From assembly GCF_000331735.1 (NCBI RefSeq), contig NC_020126.1, positions 2,480,001-2,544,000 on the forward strand: 64,000 nt of DNA. The letters are read 5' to 3'. The position numbers and the translations under genes are program-made. Below the pieces are notes generated by a model that saw only the letters and a program-made list of their open reading frames with translations, was not told where the DNA came from and made no database searches. Below, in pieces: positions 23,512 through 31,601 of the stretch. The first letter of the stretch is position 1. Each line of letters begins with the position of its first letter. The DNA is from Myxococcus stipitatus DSM 14675. Lineage in GTDB: Bacteria; Myxococcota; Myxococcia; Myxococcales; Myxococcaceae.

Positions 23512-24483
23512 TCAGCACTTATGTCTGGCACGGGAGAGGCTCGAGAGGATGCTCATCCGCTCCGGGCCACCGAAGACGGAGGCGGGGACGCCGAGGACGC
23601 CTTGCTCCAGGAGGTCCTCGAAGGAGCACTGCGACACGGCGAAGTAGCCCACGCACGAGGAGGCGCGGAGCCCGGGCCGGTCGGCGGTGAAGGCATCCAG
23701 CAGGCGCGCCCGCTCCGATAGGAGCTCGCTGACCTGCTTCGGCCGCGCCGCGTGTTCCGTGAGCGCCGCATACCCGATGCGCAGCTTCTGCTCGTCCTTC
23801 GACAGCGGTGCGAACGCGGCCCGTGCATCCTCCCGCCACCGCGAGGGCGTGATGCACAGCCCGACATGGTCGGGGAGGAGCCATCCCTTGGAGAGCGAGA
23901 CGAGGATGAACGCGAGCTCCTCCTGCATCAGCCGGAGCGTCCACGTCGTCGGAGGCGTCGCATAGGCGGAGTCCATCAGCAGGACCCGTTGCCCTGGCGC
24001 CTCGCGAACCCACGCCTCCACTCGCGCCCTCTCTTCGCTCGAGAGCGTTCGGCCCCAGGGCTTGAGCGGCTCGCAGAGGAGGAGCGCATCACAGGTGTCG
24101 AGCGGGGGAAGCCCCTCTCGCGCCGGGAAGCGCACGACGTCGACGTCCGCCTCCCCCGCGAGCTGGAGGTACACCGGATACACATCGTCTGGGACTGCGA
24201 CGCGGGCCTTGCGCGACGCGAGCCACTCGAACAACACCCGCAGGGACCGCCTCACGCCGTGACTGACCTGCGTCCGGGCCTTGAGCCCCGCTTCGAGCCC
24301 CAGGTGCGCCAGGAACCGCTCCGCGAGATGGCAGCGATAGGGTGCTTCGTGATGTGTCGATGGTGCGATGGCCTCGAACGAAGGCCCCAGGCTTCGATAG
24401 AGATTGAGCTCCGCCAGGTCGACCAGGTCGGGACGCTTGCTCCGCCACTCGTCCCGCAGTGCGAGAAATGTCTCATGTTTCAT
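23512..24483 (-). CDS. PLP aminotransferase-like protein (fold type I, short)
   Basis: The 323-residue protein has marks of an aspartate-aminotransferase-like fold: VLLMDSAYATPP, which matches the D.AY motif holding the PLP ring, and VSLSKGWLLPDHVG, which matches the S.SK block with the Schiff-base Lys. A C-terminal PERMSILSSLS resembles the R.S segment that binds the substrate carboxylate. It is 60-70 residues shorter than typical members. Its ATG overlaps the stop of the radical SAM gene (ATGA), so the two are made in fixed ratio and probably act in one pathway. The substrate is unknown. Confidence 0.6.
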   Translation of the reverse strand: MKHETFLALRDEWRSKRPDLVDLAELNLYRSLGPSFEAIAPSTHHEAPYRCHLAERFLAHLGLEAGLKARTQVSHGVRRSLRVLFEWLASRKARVAVPDDVYPVYLQLAGEADVDVVRFPAREGLPPLDTCDALLLCEPLKPWGRTLSSEERARVEAWVREAPGQRVLLMDSAYATPPTTWTLRLMQEELAFILVSLSKGWLLPDHVGLCITPSRWREDARAAFAPLSKDEQKLRIGYAALTEHAARPKQVSELLSERARLLDAFTADRPGLRASSCVGYFAVSQCSFEDLLEQGVLGVPASVFGGPERMSILSSLSRARHKC

Positions 24484-25763
24484 GAGCGCAGCTCCGATGC
24501 GGGGTCTTCCAACGATGCCAGACAGGTTCCATCACTCATCAGGTTCCACGAGCGCACCAGCCGATGCGTCCGCTCCCAGCCCACCGAGGGCTCCGTATAC
24601 GCCGCGACGCGTAGCACCCGGCCCGCGACCTCCCCCTCGAACACCGGGCTGCCCCAGGGCAGCTCTGTCACCTTCGTGAAGCCCGCCACCTCCATGGCCC
24701 GGAGCACCACTGCCAGCGGCACCTGATGCTCCTCGCAATACCGATTCACCGCGCTCGGCGCCCAGGGGTTCTCCGAGAGGCTGGAGACATAGAGTTCCTT
24801 GAAGCAGACCTCGTGAAACCCCTCCCGCGCGCTGCGCTCCAGATAGGCCCACACCTTCTCCACGTCATCGACGCCGCCGCGCTGGAGCACGCAGATGGCT
24901 CGACTGCGCAGACCAAAGTCCCGGGCCACGGCCCCCGAGTCGACGGAGATGCCCATGATGCGGGCATCGTCCTCCCGCGTGACACCGTGCCGGCTGAGGG
25001 CCAGGGCCGAGAGGCCCGCGTCCCGCAAGGCCCGCACCTGCTCCGCGTCGAGCCGCGCACCATTGGTGATGAGGAGCGTCTTCTCGAAGCGCTCGGCGAG
25101 ACCCTGAACCAGGGCTTGCAGTTGCTTCGGAGGCAGCAGGGTCGGCTCGCCGCCTCCCGTGATGACGGCGCGCTCGGCGCCTCGGGCCTTCGCGAGGTCC
25201 GCCCAGCGCAACTGCACGTCGAGCGAGACACTGCGCTGCCGCGCGAGGTCCGAGGCACTGGCCTTCGAGAAACAGAACGCACACTTCGCCTGACAGGCTT
25301 TCGCCACCGGGAGCACCGAGAACGTGCGCGGTCGACAGTCCTCCCAGGCCGCGAGCCCCGTGTCATCGAGCAGGAAGGCCTGGGCCGTGACTTCCTCGTG
25401 GAACGTCGGCTTCAGCGTGCCGTCCTCGCCCACCCAGGCGACCCCGCTCAGGGGGACCTCGGGGGAGGGCCAGCGCCAGCCGATGCCGGTGCCCGTCGTG
25501 TCGTTGGGGCGCATCGCCGGCGCGCCCGCGGTCGGCAGCTTCGCTCGCAACGCGACGATGCGGTCCTTCGCGCGGCCCAGCTTCGCCACCAGCCGCCGCG
25601 CCTTCTCGAGCCCGGGCGTCCAGGGCTCGTCCTCCCGCAACATGTAGAACGCGTCGGGGAAGGTCGACTCCGCGATGGAGGCCTTCGAGTACTTCATGCG
25701 GTACCGGTCGAAGCCGCGCAGCCAGTTCGAGAGCGGGATGAAGGCGACGAAGGCGGTATCCAT
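24480..25763 (-). CDS. Radical SAM enzyme
   Basis: The 427-residue protein has the Fe-S motif CQAKCAFC (Cx3Cx2C) near residue 157, a GGGEPTLLPP SAM-binding motif and an ITNGARL strand. About 150 residues precede the cluster, longer than usual, and carry no motif I can name. A single Cys in IGISV...RSRAICVLQ and one in HEVCFKEL could serve an extra role but do not form a SPASM pattern. It is translationally coupled to the aminotransferase-like gene. Possible roles include amino-acid or peptide modification. No precursor peptide is seen nearby. Confidence 0.75.
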   Translation of the reverse strand: MDTAFVAFIPLSNWLRGFDRYRMKYSKASIAESTFPDAFYMLREDEPWTPGLEKARRLVAKLGRAKDRIVALRAKLPTAGAPAMRPNDTTGTGIGWRWPSPEVPLSGVAWVGEDGTLKPTFHEEVTAQAFLLDDTGLAAWEDCRPRTFSVLPVAKACQAKCAFCFSKASASDLARQRSVSLDVQLRWADLAKARGAERAVITGGGEPTLLPPKQLQALVQGLAERFEKTLLITNGARLDAEQVRALRDAGLSALALSRHGVTREDDARIMGISVDSGAVARDFGLRSRAICVLQRGGVDDVEKVWAYLERSAREGFHEVCFKELYVSSLSENPWAPSAVNRYCEEHQVPLAVVLRAMEVAGFTKVTELPWGSPVFEGEVAGRVLRVAAYTEPSVGWERTHRLVRSWNLMSDGTCLASLEDPASELRS

Positions 25764-25815
25764 GATGAATCAACTCTCCCAATCTCTCATCTTCGTGTCA
25801 ACTGGACACCAAGGC

Positions 25816-26502
25816 TCACCAGGGGAGACGCTTGCCTTCGAAGTCGAAGAAGCCCCCCGTGTCCTCGGCACCCAGGCGGCCGAGGACGGAGAGCAATCCC
25901 GAGACTGACAAGTCGACGGCCGTGGGCGCCTCGCTGCCACCCATGTCCGTGCGGACCCAGCCTGGGCTGAGGGCGAAGGCGAGGATGCCGTCCTCCTTCA
26001 AGTCGTAGCCCAGCGAGCGCGTGGCCATGTTCAGCGCCGCCTTGGACATCCGGTAGCCGTAGGCACCGCCCCAGCTGTTGTCCGCGATGGAGCCGAGGTT
26101 CGAGCTGAGGTTCGCCACCTTCGCGCCCCCCGCCGCGCGCAGCTGAGGCCGCAGGAGCAGCGTCATCCGCAGCGCCGCCACCGCGTTCACCTGGAAGGTG
26201 CGGGTGAGGTCGTCGCTGTCGAGGCCCGCGAGGTCGTCCGGTCGACTGCGCACGCCCGCGTTGTTGATGAGCAGGTGGACGGGGCCGGGAATCGCCGCGG
26301 CGAAGGCTCGCACGCTGGCCTCATCGGTGACGTCCAGCGCGTGGAGGTGGAGCGGTCCGTGGGCGCCTTGCGCGAGCGCGGCGAGCTCGCTTGCACGTTC
26401 GGGAGCCCGGACTCCCGCATGGACCTCGTCGCCTCGCTGGAGGCACTGACGCACGAGCTCGAGTCCGATACCCCGGTTCGCACCTGAAATGACGACGTTC
26501 AT
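25816..26502 (-). CDS. Short-chain dehydrogenase/reductase
   Basis: This 228-residue classical SDR has the cofactor motif SGANRGIG (residues 6-13), NNAG, the catalytic Ser in NLSSNLG and the YGYRMSK motif holding the catalytic Tyr and Lys. The cofactor-binding region after strand 2 (AGVRAPERA) has Arg, which suggests NADP(H). The start at 26502 fits the normal family N-terminus; a longer in-frame reading would add 50 low-complexity residues. It resembles the carbonyl-reductase/YciK-like group. It lies 40 bases after the PARG-like gene and is probably co-transcribed with it. Confidence 0.85.
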   Translation of the reverse strand: MNVVISGANRGIGLELVRQCLQRGDEVHAGVRAPERASELAALAQGAHGPLHLHALDVTDEASVRAFAAAIPGPVHLLINNAGVRSRPDDLAGLDSDDLTRTFQVNAVAALRMTLLLRPQLRAAGGAKVANLSSNLGSIADNSWGGAYGYRMSKAALNMATRSLGYDLKEDGILAFALSPGWVRTDMGGSEAPTAVDLSVSGLLSVLGRLGAEDTGGFFDFEGKRLPW

Positions 26503-26542
26503 GGAGGGCTCGCTCGCTTTCGTTCTCGAAGCCGCCGGGGCT

Positions 26543-27535
26543 TCAGGTTCCGTCGCTGACACCCCACTCATAGTCGAGGTCGGCGATGCGTTCGATGAGC
26601 CCGGAGAGCGGCTCCCCCGGAGCGCCCGCCGCGAGGACCGTGTCGAGGTCATCAGCGCCTGCCTGGTAGGCGGCCTCTCCCGCGAGGTCGAAGGTGTAGA
26701 ACCGCACGCGGTCGATGCCCGCGAGTCGGGCCGCGAGGAGCTGGAGGAGTGTCATCGCGTGGCGATTGCCTCCGAAGGCACCACACCCCCAGAACCCGGT
26801 GCGGACCTCCACGGGCTGGGCCGGCCAGTGCCGCCGTGACTCCCACCCGGCGGCGGCGAAGCCCGTGTACGCGGTGACGAGCACCTGCTCGAGCTGATGG
26901 CGGAAGTAGGGGCCGCGGTGGCCCGTGGGCGCGGCGATGGCGATGAGGTTGGTCCGGGTGGGAGGCCGCAGCACCTGAACCGCCGTGCTCAGCGTCTTCA
27001 AGGGCGCGGCGGCGAAGCGATTGCCATAGAGGCCGAACGGGCGGCTCGCGGCCCGGTCCGGCGCCGTCGCGATGGCGCATCGCCGCTCCGCCCCCAGGAT
27101 GAGGACCGGGGTCGCGGCACCTGGCTCCTCGGTCTTCGCGGGCACGCCTTCCGCGAGGAGCGCTTCCCTCAAGGCCCCGAGCACCGGATGCTCCGCGGCC
27201 TGGAGCTCATCCTGGGCGAGCAGTCCCGAGCCATAGGCCACGAAGAGCTGCGGGTCCGCGAAGTTCACGTGCCACACCCCGGCGTCGTCTCCGCTGTAGT
27301 CGTACGTCCCTGGCACCGCGAGGCACTGCGTCTCGGCGAGCGACACGGTGGCGGGCAGCGGCGCGGCCTTCCAGCGCGTCAGCTCGACGCGCCCTGTGTG
27401 AATGGCCCCAGGGGGGCACGCCTGCTCGAAGACCCACTGCTTGTGCGGATGACGCTGGACCGGCGGATGGGCCGCGAGCAGTGCGGCGGGCTCGTACTCG
27501 CGGCGGAACAGGCAGGTGGGCGTCCGTGCGTTCAT
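26543..27535 (-). CDS. Poly(ADP-ribose) glycohydrolase-like (PARG macrodomain) protein
   Basis: The 330-residue protein contains two features of PARG-type macrodomains. VNFADPQLF then GSGLLAQDELQAAEHP matches the GGGxxxxxx(Q)EE catalytic loop, with Asp-Glu in place of Glu-Glu, and RTGFWGCGAFGGNRHAMTLL closely resembles the TGxWGCGAFGG(D/N) block that closes the ADP-ribose pocket. PARG enzymes remove ADP-ribose polymers; bacterial forms may reverse toxin or self ADP-ribosylation. The substitution at the first catalytic acid means activity needs testing. A ribosyl-transferase partner is not seen in the window. It leads a small group with the SDR. Confidence 0.6.
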   Translation of the reverse strand: MNARTPTCLFRREYEPAALLAAHPPVQRHPHKQWVFEQACPPGAIHTGRVELTRWKAAPLPATVSLAETQCLAVPGTYDYSGDDAGVWHVNFADPQLFVAYGSGLLAQDELQAAEHPVLGALREALLAEGVPAKTEEPGAATPVLILGAERRCAIATAPDRAASRPFGLYGNRFAAAPLKTLSTAVQVLRPPTRTNLIAIAAPTGHRGPYFRHQLEQVLVTAYTGFAAAGWESRRHWPAQPVEVRTGFWGCGAFGGNRHAMTLLQLLAARLAGIDRVRFYTFDLAGEAAYQAGADDLDTVLAAGAPGEPLSGLIERIADLDYEWGVSDGT

Positions 27536-27542
27536 GGGATTG

Positions 27543-27571
27543 ATGTTGGTGTCTAGATTACACTATGTCAA
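27543..27571 (-). promoter_or_regulatory. Candidate promoter and GTGT-N7-ACAC palindrome
   Basis: On the minus strand TTGACA (27571-27566) is followed after 17 bases by CAACAT (27548-27543), only about eight bases from the PARG-like ATG, so a leaderless message is possible. The palindrome GTGT-N7-ACAC (27549-27563) fills the spacer and would suit a repressor. Confidence 0.4.
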
Positions 27572-27676
27572 CCCGGGCCCCGCCAGACCGAGGGCCGCGC
27601 GCATCGCCGAGGCAATCGTCTGCCAGCACCGACGTACCCGCCCGAGAAGCCGCGCTGGCTTCGGGAGAGGCTCACC

Positions 27677-30136
27677 GTGGACACCCTTCTTGGTGGATTG
27701 CGCCAGACGCTGCGCGCACTGTTCCGCAACCCGGGCTTCGCGCTCAGTTGCATCCTGCTGTTGGCGGTCGGAATCGGGACGAGCACCGCCCTCTTCAGTG
27801 TGGTCGAAGGCGTGCTGCTTCGCCCCTTGCCCTACCCGAGCCCCGAGCGCCTCGTGCAGTTGTCGGAGCTCTCGAGCGCGGGCAAGTCGATGCGGTTCTC
27901 GGACCCCAACTTCGAGGATGTGCAGGCGCGGAGCCGCACCATCGGTGCGGTGGCCCAGGTGTCGGGGGCGATGAGCGTCACCGTCACGGGAACCGATGAG
28001 CCGACCTTCGCCAACCTGGCGCTCGCCTCGCGCGACTTCTTCCGGGCCTTCGCGGTCCAGCCCGTCACGGGCCGCTCGTTCACGGACGAGGAGCAGAGCG
28101 CTGGTGGGGCTCCCGTGGTGGTCGTCAGCCAGGCCTTCTGGAAGCGCCACCTGGGAGGCCGGCCGCTGCCCATGTCGGAGACGCTGTCCTTCGAGGGACG
28201 TGCCCACACCGTGGTGGGGGTGATGCCCGAGTCCTTCGACTACCCGGTGGGCGCGCAGATGTGGACGCCCCGCGAGCAGGAGGCGCGCCGGCCCAGCCGC
28301 ACCGCGCACAACTGGAACGTCGTGGGCCGCCTGGCCCCGGGCGTGGACTTGCGCGCGGTCCAGGCGGAGCTGACGGGGCTCGCGCGCGAGCTGAAGGAGC
28401 AGCACGGCCTGGAGACGGGCATGCAGGACGTCGCGGTGGTGCCGCTCCATGAGAGCCTCGTGGGGAGTGCCCGGTCGACCCTCTACCTGTTGCTGGGCGC
28501 GGCGGCCTTCCTGCTGCTCGTCGCGGGCGCCAACGTCACCAACCTGCTGCTCGCCCGGGCGGCGACGCGTCGGCGCGAGCTGGCGGTCCACGTCGCGCTG
28601 GGGGCGGGGCCGGGGGCGTTGGTGCGTCAGTTCCTCTCGGAGTCCTTGGTGCTGTCGCTGACGGGTGGAGCCCTGGGCGCGCTGTTCGCCACCTGGGGGG
28701 TGCCCGCGATGCTCGCGGTCGACTCGGGACACCTGCCGCGCGCCGCGGAGGTCTCCGTGAATGCCACGGCGCTGTGCTTCGCCTTCGGACTCTCGCTGCT
28801 GCTCGCGGTGGGCCTGGGGCTGGTGACGGCGCTGCGCGCGGCGCGCCAGAGTCCCTGGGCCACGCTCACGCAGTCCGGGCGGACGCAGGCCGGCGGCGGG
28901 GGCGCGGAGCGCATGCGTCGGGCCCTGGTCGTCGGGCAGCTCGCGCTCGCGCTGGTGTTGTTGGTGGGCGCGGCGCTGCTCGGGCGCAGCCTCATGGGGT
29001 TGCTCTCGGTGGACCCGGGCTACCGCACCGAGGACGTCGCGGTCCTCAGCCTGGTGCTTCCTCCCGCGAAGGAGGAGGCGGTGGGGCGCCAGAACGTCCA
29101 GTTCCAGGAGCACCTCATCTCGAAGCTGGCGGCGCTGCCTGGGGTGCGCGCGGTGGGCGCGGTGAGCAGCTTCCCGCTGGAGGGAGGCTCCTCGGGCAAC
29201 GGCACCTTCGTCATGCTCAACCGCCCCGATGAGGTGAAGAACTTCGAGGACTTCGGTCGGCTGGCGCATGAGCGCGAGCGAGCCGGTTACGCGGAGTATC
29301 GCGTGGCGAGCGAGGGCTACTTCGGCGCGCTCGACATCCCGCTGGTGCGCGGGCGCCTCTTCGATGCGCGCGACACCGTGGATGCACCGCACGTGGCGGT
29401 CGTCAGCGAGGCGCTCGCGAAGGCCCACTGGCCCGGTGAAGACCCGCTGGGCAAGCTCATCCAGTTCGGCAACATGGACGGAGACCTGCGCCCCTTCACC
29501 GTCGTGGGCGTGGTGGCGGACGTTCGCGACCAGGGACTGGATGAGGCGCCGAAGGCGACATTCTATGGCTGCTCACGCCAGCGGCTGCGGGCGTCCTCCT
29601 CCTTCCACCTCGCAGTGCATGGCACTTCGGGCTCGGAGGCCCTGGTCGCCGCGGTGCGGCCCGTCGTGCGCGAGCTGGCTCCCGAGTTGCCGACGCGCCT
29701 GCGCACGGTGGAGAGCCTGCACTCCAGCTCGCTGGCCGCGCGGCGCTTCAGCCTCCTGTTGTTGGGGGCGTTCGGCGTGGTCGCGCTGCTGCTCTCGGTG
29801 GCGGGCCTGGCGGCCGTGGTGTCCTACGCGGTGGCGCAGCGCACGCAGGAGTTCGGCATCCGCTTCGCCCTGGGCGCCACGTCCGGGGACGTGCTGAAGC
29901 TGGTGCTCCGACAGGCGACGGCCCTCGCGGGGACGGGCGTGGTGCTCGGCACCCTGGGCTCCCTGGCGCTCAGCCGGGGACTCTCGGGGATGGTGTATGG
30001 GGTGAGCACCACCGACCCGTGGGTCCTCGCGGGGGTGGCGGTCCTCCTGCTGGGCGTCGCGCTGCTCGCGAGCTGGCTGCCAGCCCGCAGGGCCTCTCGC
30101 GTGGACCCGATGACGGTGCTGCGCTCGGGAGGCTGA
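27677..30136 (+). CDS. ADOP-type MacB/FtsX orphan permease
   Basis: The 819-residue protein begins at a GTG with GGGAGAGG ahead of it. It has an N-terminal helix (CILLLAVGIGTSTALFSVVEG), a periplasmic MacB core, an FtsX membrane block of three helices (about residues 265-400), a second helix and periplasmic core, and a final three-helix FtsX block ending ASRVDPMTVLRSGG. This duplicated layout and the GIGTST start are typical of the ADOP family, abundant in acidobacteria and myxobacteria. No ATPase gene is adjacent, so the partner must be elsewhere. Export of peptides or lipids is the usual guess. Confidence 0.85.
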   Translation: MDTLLGGLRQTLRALFRNPGFALSCILLLAVGIGTSTALFSVVEGVLLRPLPYPSPERLVQLSELSSAGKSMRFSDPNFEDVQARSRTIGAVAQVSGAMSVTVTGTDEPTFANLALASRDFFRAFAVQPVTGRSFTDEEQSAGGAPVVVVSQAFWKRHLGGRPLPMSETLSFEGRAHTVVGVMPESFDYPVGAQMWTPREQEARRPSRTAHNWNVVGRLAPGVDLRAVQAELTGLARELKEQHGLETGMQDVAVVPLHESLVGSARSTLYLLLGAAAFLLLVAGANVTNLLLARAATRRRELAVHVALGAGPGALVRQFLSESLVLSLTGGALGALFATWGVPAMLAVDSGHLPRAAEVSVNATALCFAFGLSLLLAVGLGLVTALRAARQSPWATLTQSGRTQAGGGGAERMRRALVVGQLALALVLLVGAALLGRSLMGLLSVDPGYRTEDVAVLSLVLPPAKEEAVGRQNVQFQEHLISKLAALPGVRAVGAVSSFPLEGGSSGNGTFVMLNRPDEVKNFEDFGRLAHERERAGYAEYRVASEGYFGALDIPLVRGRLFDARDTVDAPHVAVVSEALAKAHWPGEDPLGKLIQFGNMDGDLRPFTVVGVVADVRDQGLDEAPKATFYGCSRQRLRASSSFHLAVHGTSGSEALVAAVRPVVRELAPELPTRLRTVESLHSSSLAARRFSLLLLGAFGVVALLLSVAGLAAVVSYAVAQRTQEFGIRFALGATSGDVLKLVLRQATALAGTGVVLGTLGSLALSRGLSGMVYGVSTTDPWVLAGVAVLLLGVALLASWLPARRASRVDPMTVLRSGG

Positions 30137-30177
30137 GCGCCGCGCCGGGTGTGATGTCTGTGATTGAGTCGCCGCCC

Positions 30178-31497
30178 TCAGGACGCGGCGGCCATGGGCG
30201 CCGGGGAGACTGTGTCCTCCTCGGCGTCGGGCAGGTCCTCCTCGAGGCGGCGGAGCCTGGGGGCCAGGAAGCAGAGCACCGCCGTCGTCACCGTCATCAC
30301 GCCGAGCAGGACCAGCAGCAGCGCCACGCCGCGTCCACTCCCCACGCCCAGCACCGTGCCCACGCTCCCCGCGAGCCTTCCGCCCTGGGCCATCAGCGGC
30401 TCGAAGACGTCATCCACCAGCGGACCCGCCAGGGCATAGGCCAGCGGGAACATGGCCTGGGCGACGACGCGGCGCACGGAGAACACCCGGCCCTGGAGCG
30501 CGATGGGGACCTTGCGCTGCCAGACGACGGTGAGGCTTCCGACGATGAGCGTCAGCGAGCCCATGATTCCAAACGCGCCCACCGCGACCAGCCACACCGA
30601 GACGCGCGCTCCTCCCATCAGGAGCAACACCCCCTGGAGCATCAGGAAGCCGAGCGCCGCGAGAATCCGCCGCTGGGGCCCGCCCCAGAACATCATGAAC
30701 ACGCCGCCCAGCAGCATGCCCACGCCGGCGAAGGACTGGATGGTGCCCAGCGCTTGCGTGTCGGCGAACCCCAGGACCAGCGGCACCACGAGAATCTGCA
30801 GCATGCCCAGGTTGAAGTTCGCCATGCCCATCACCACCAGCAGGCCCGAGAGGCCCGGGCGCTGACGGACATACGTCCACCCCTCGGTCATCTCCGCCCG
30901 GAGCGAGCCGCGCGTGCTCGCCTCCTTCGGGGTGCTGGGGAGGGACGGAATCGCCACCGCGAGCAGGATGCCCAGCGCCACGATGAACGTGGCCAGGTTC
31001 GTCAGCAGCACGCCGTCCAAGCCCACCCGGGTGATGAGCCACGCGCCCATGAGCGGCGAGAGCACCTGCACCACGGCCATCGAGAACTGAACCACCCCGT
31101 TCGCCTGCCCGTACTGCTCCTTGGGCACCATCAACGTCAGCGCCAACGACTGCGCGGGGAAGTGGAGCGAGTTGAAGAGCGCGCCCAGCGTAATCATGGC
31201 GAGAATCGCCGGCACGTGGAGCGCGTCCACCCGATACAGCACCGTCAACACCAACGGCGCCACGGCCGCGCCCAGGTGGCCCGCCATCATCGCCTTGCGC
31301 GGTCCCCACCGGTCCACCAGCACACCGGTGAGCGGCGCCACCAACAGCATCGGCAGGATGGCTGCTTGAGACACCCAACTGTTGAGCGTCAAAGAACCCG
31401 TGCGCTGGTAGAGCCAGACACCCAGGCCGAACGACGTCGTGTACGTGCCCAGCATGGACAGGAACTGCGCCAGGCAGATGAGCAGGAATCTTCGCAT
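30178..31497 (-). CDS. MFS exporter (EntS/MFS_3-like)
   Basis: The 439-residue protein has 12 predicted helices, with the loop motif VDRWGPRKAMM after helix 2 (the MFS GxxxDRxGRR-type motif A) and a long central loop (PSTPKEASTRGSLRAEMTEG). It resembles the MFS_3 group that includes the enterobactin exporter EntS, common in NRPS clusters. ATG 31497 gives the usual MRRF-type start; a reading from 31530 adds 11 residues. It is divergent to the FAAL gene across a palindrome-rich gap, so it probably exports the cluster's product. Confidence 0.8.
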   Translation of the reverse strand: MRRFLLICLAQFLSMLGTYTTSFGLGVWLYQRTGSLTLNSWVSQAAILPMLLVAPLTGVLVDRWGPRKAMMAGHLGAAVAPLVLTVLYRVDALHVPAILAMITLGALFNSLHFPAQSLALTLMVPKEQYGQANGVVQFSMAVVQVLSPLMGAWLITRVGLDGVLLTNLATFIVALGILLAVAIPSLPSTPKEASTRGSLRAEMTEGWTYVRQRPGLSGLLVVMGMANFNLGMLQILVVPLVLGFADTQALGTIQSFAGVGMLLGGVFMMFWGGPQRRILAALGFLMLQGVLLLMGGARVSVWLVAVGAFGIMGSLTLIVGSLTVVWQRKVPIALQGRVFSVRRVVAQAMFPLAYALAGPLVDDVFEPLMAQGGRLAGSVGTVLGVGSGRGVALLLVLLGVMTVTTAVLCFLAPRLRRLEEDLPDAEEDTVSPAPMAAAS

Positions 31498-31511
31498 GTC
31501 GGAGCTCGTGC

Positions 31512-31551
31512 GCTTGTCACAAGCTAGCACGCTTCACTTGTTTTAAGTGAA
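31512..31551. promoter_or_regulatory. Two palindromes in the MFS/FAAL divergent promoter region
   Basis: TTCACTT-GTTTT-AAGTGAA (31533-31551) is a perfect 19-base palindrome and GCTTGT-C-ACAAGC (31512-31524) is a perfect 13-base palindrome. On the minus strand a possible MFS promoter, TTCACT (31551-31546) with extended -10 TGCTAGCTT (31529-31521), overlaps both. This is the layout expected for a TetR- or MarR-type repressor, but no regulator gene is in the window. Confidence 0.55.
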
Positions 31552-31601
31552 AACCCAGTAACTCCTTGAAGTCCATGATGGGGGCTCGTTAGCTTGCGGC
31601 A

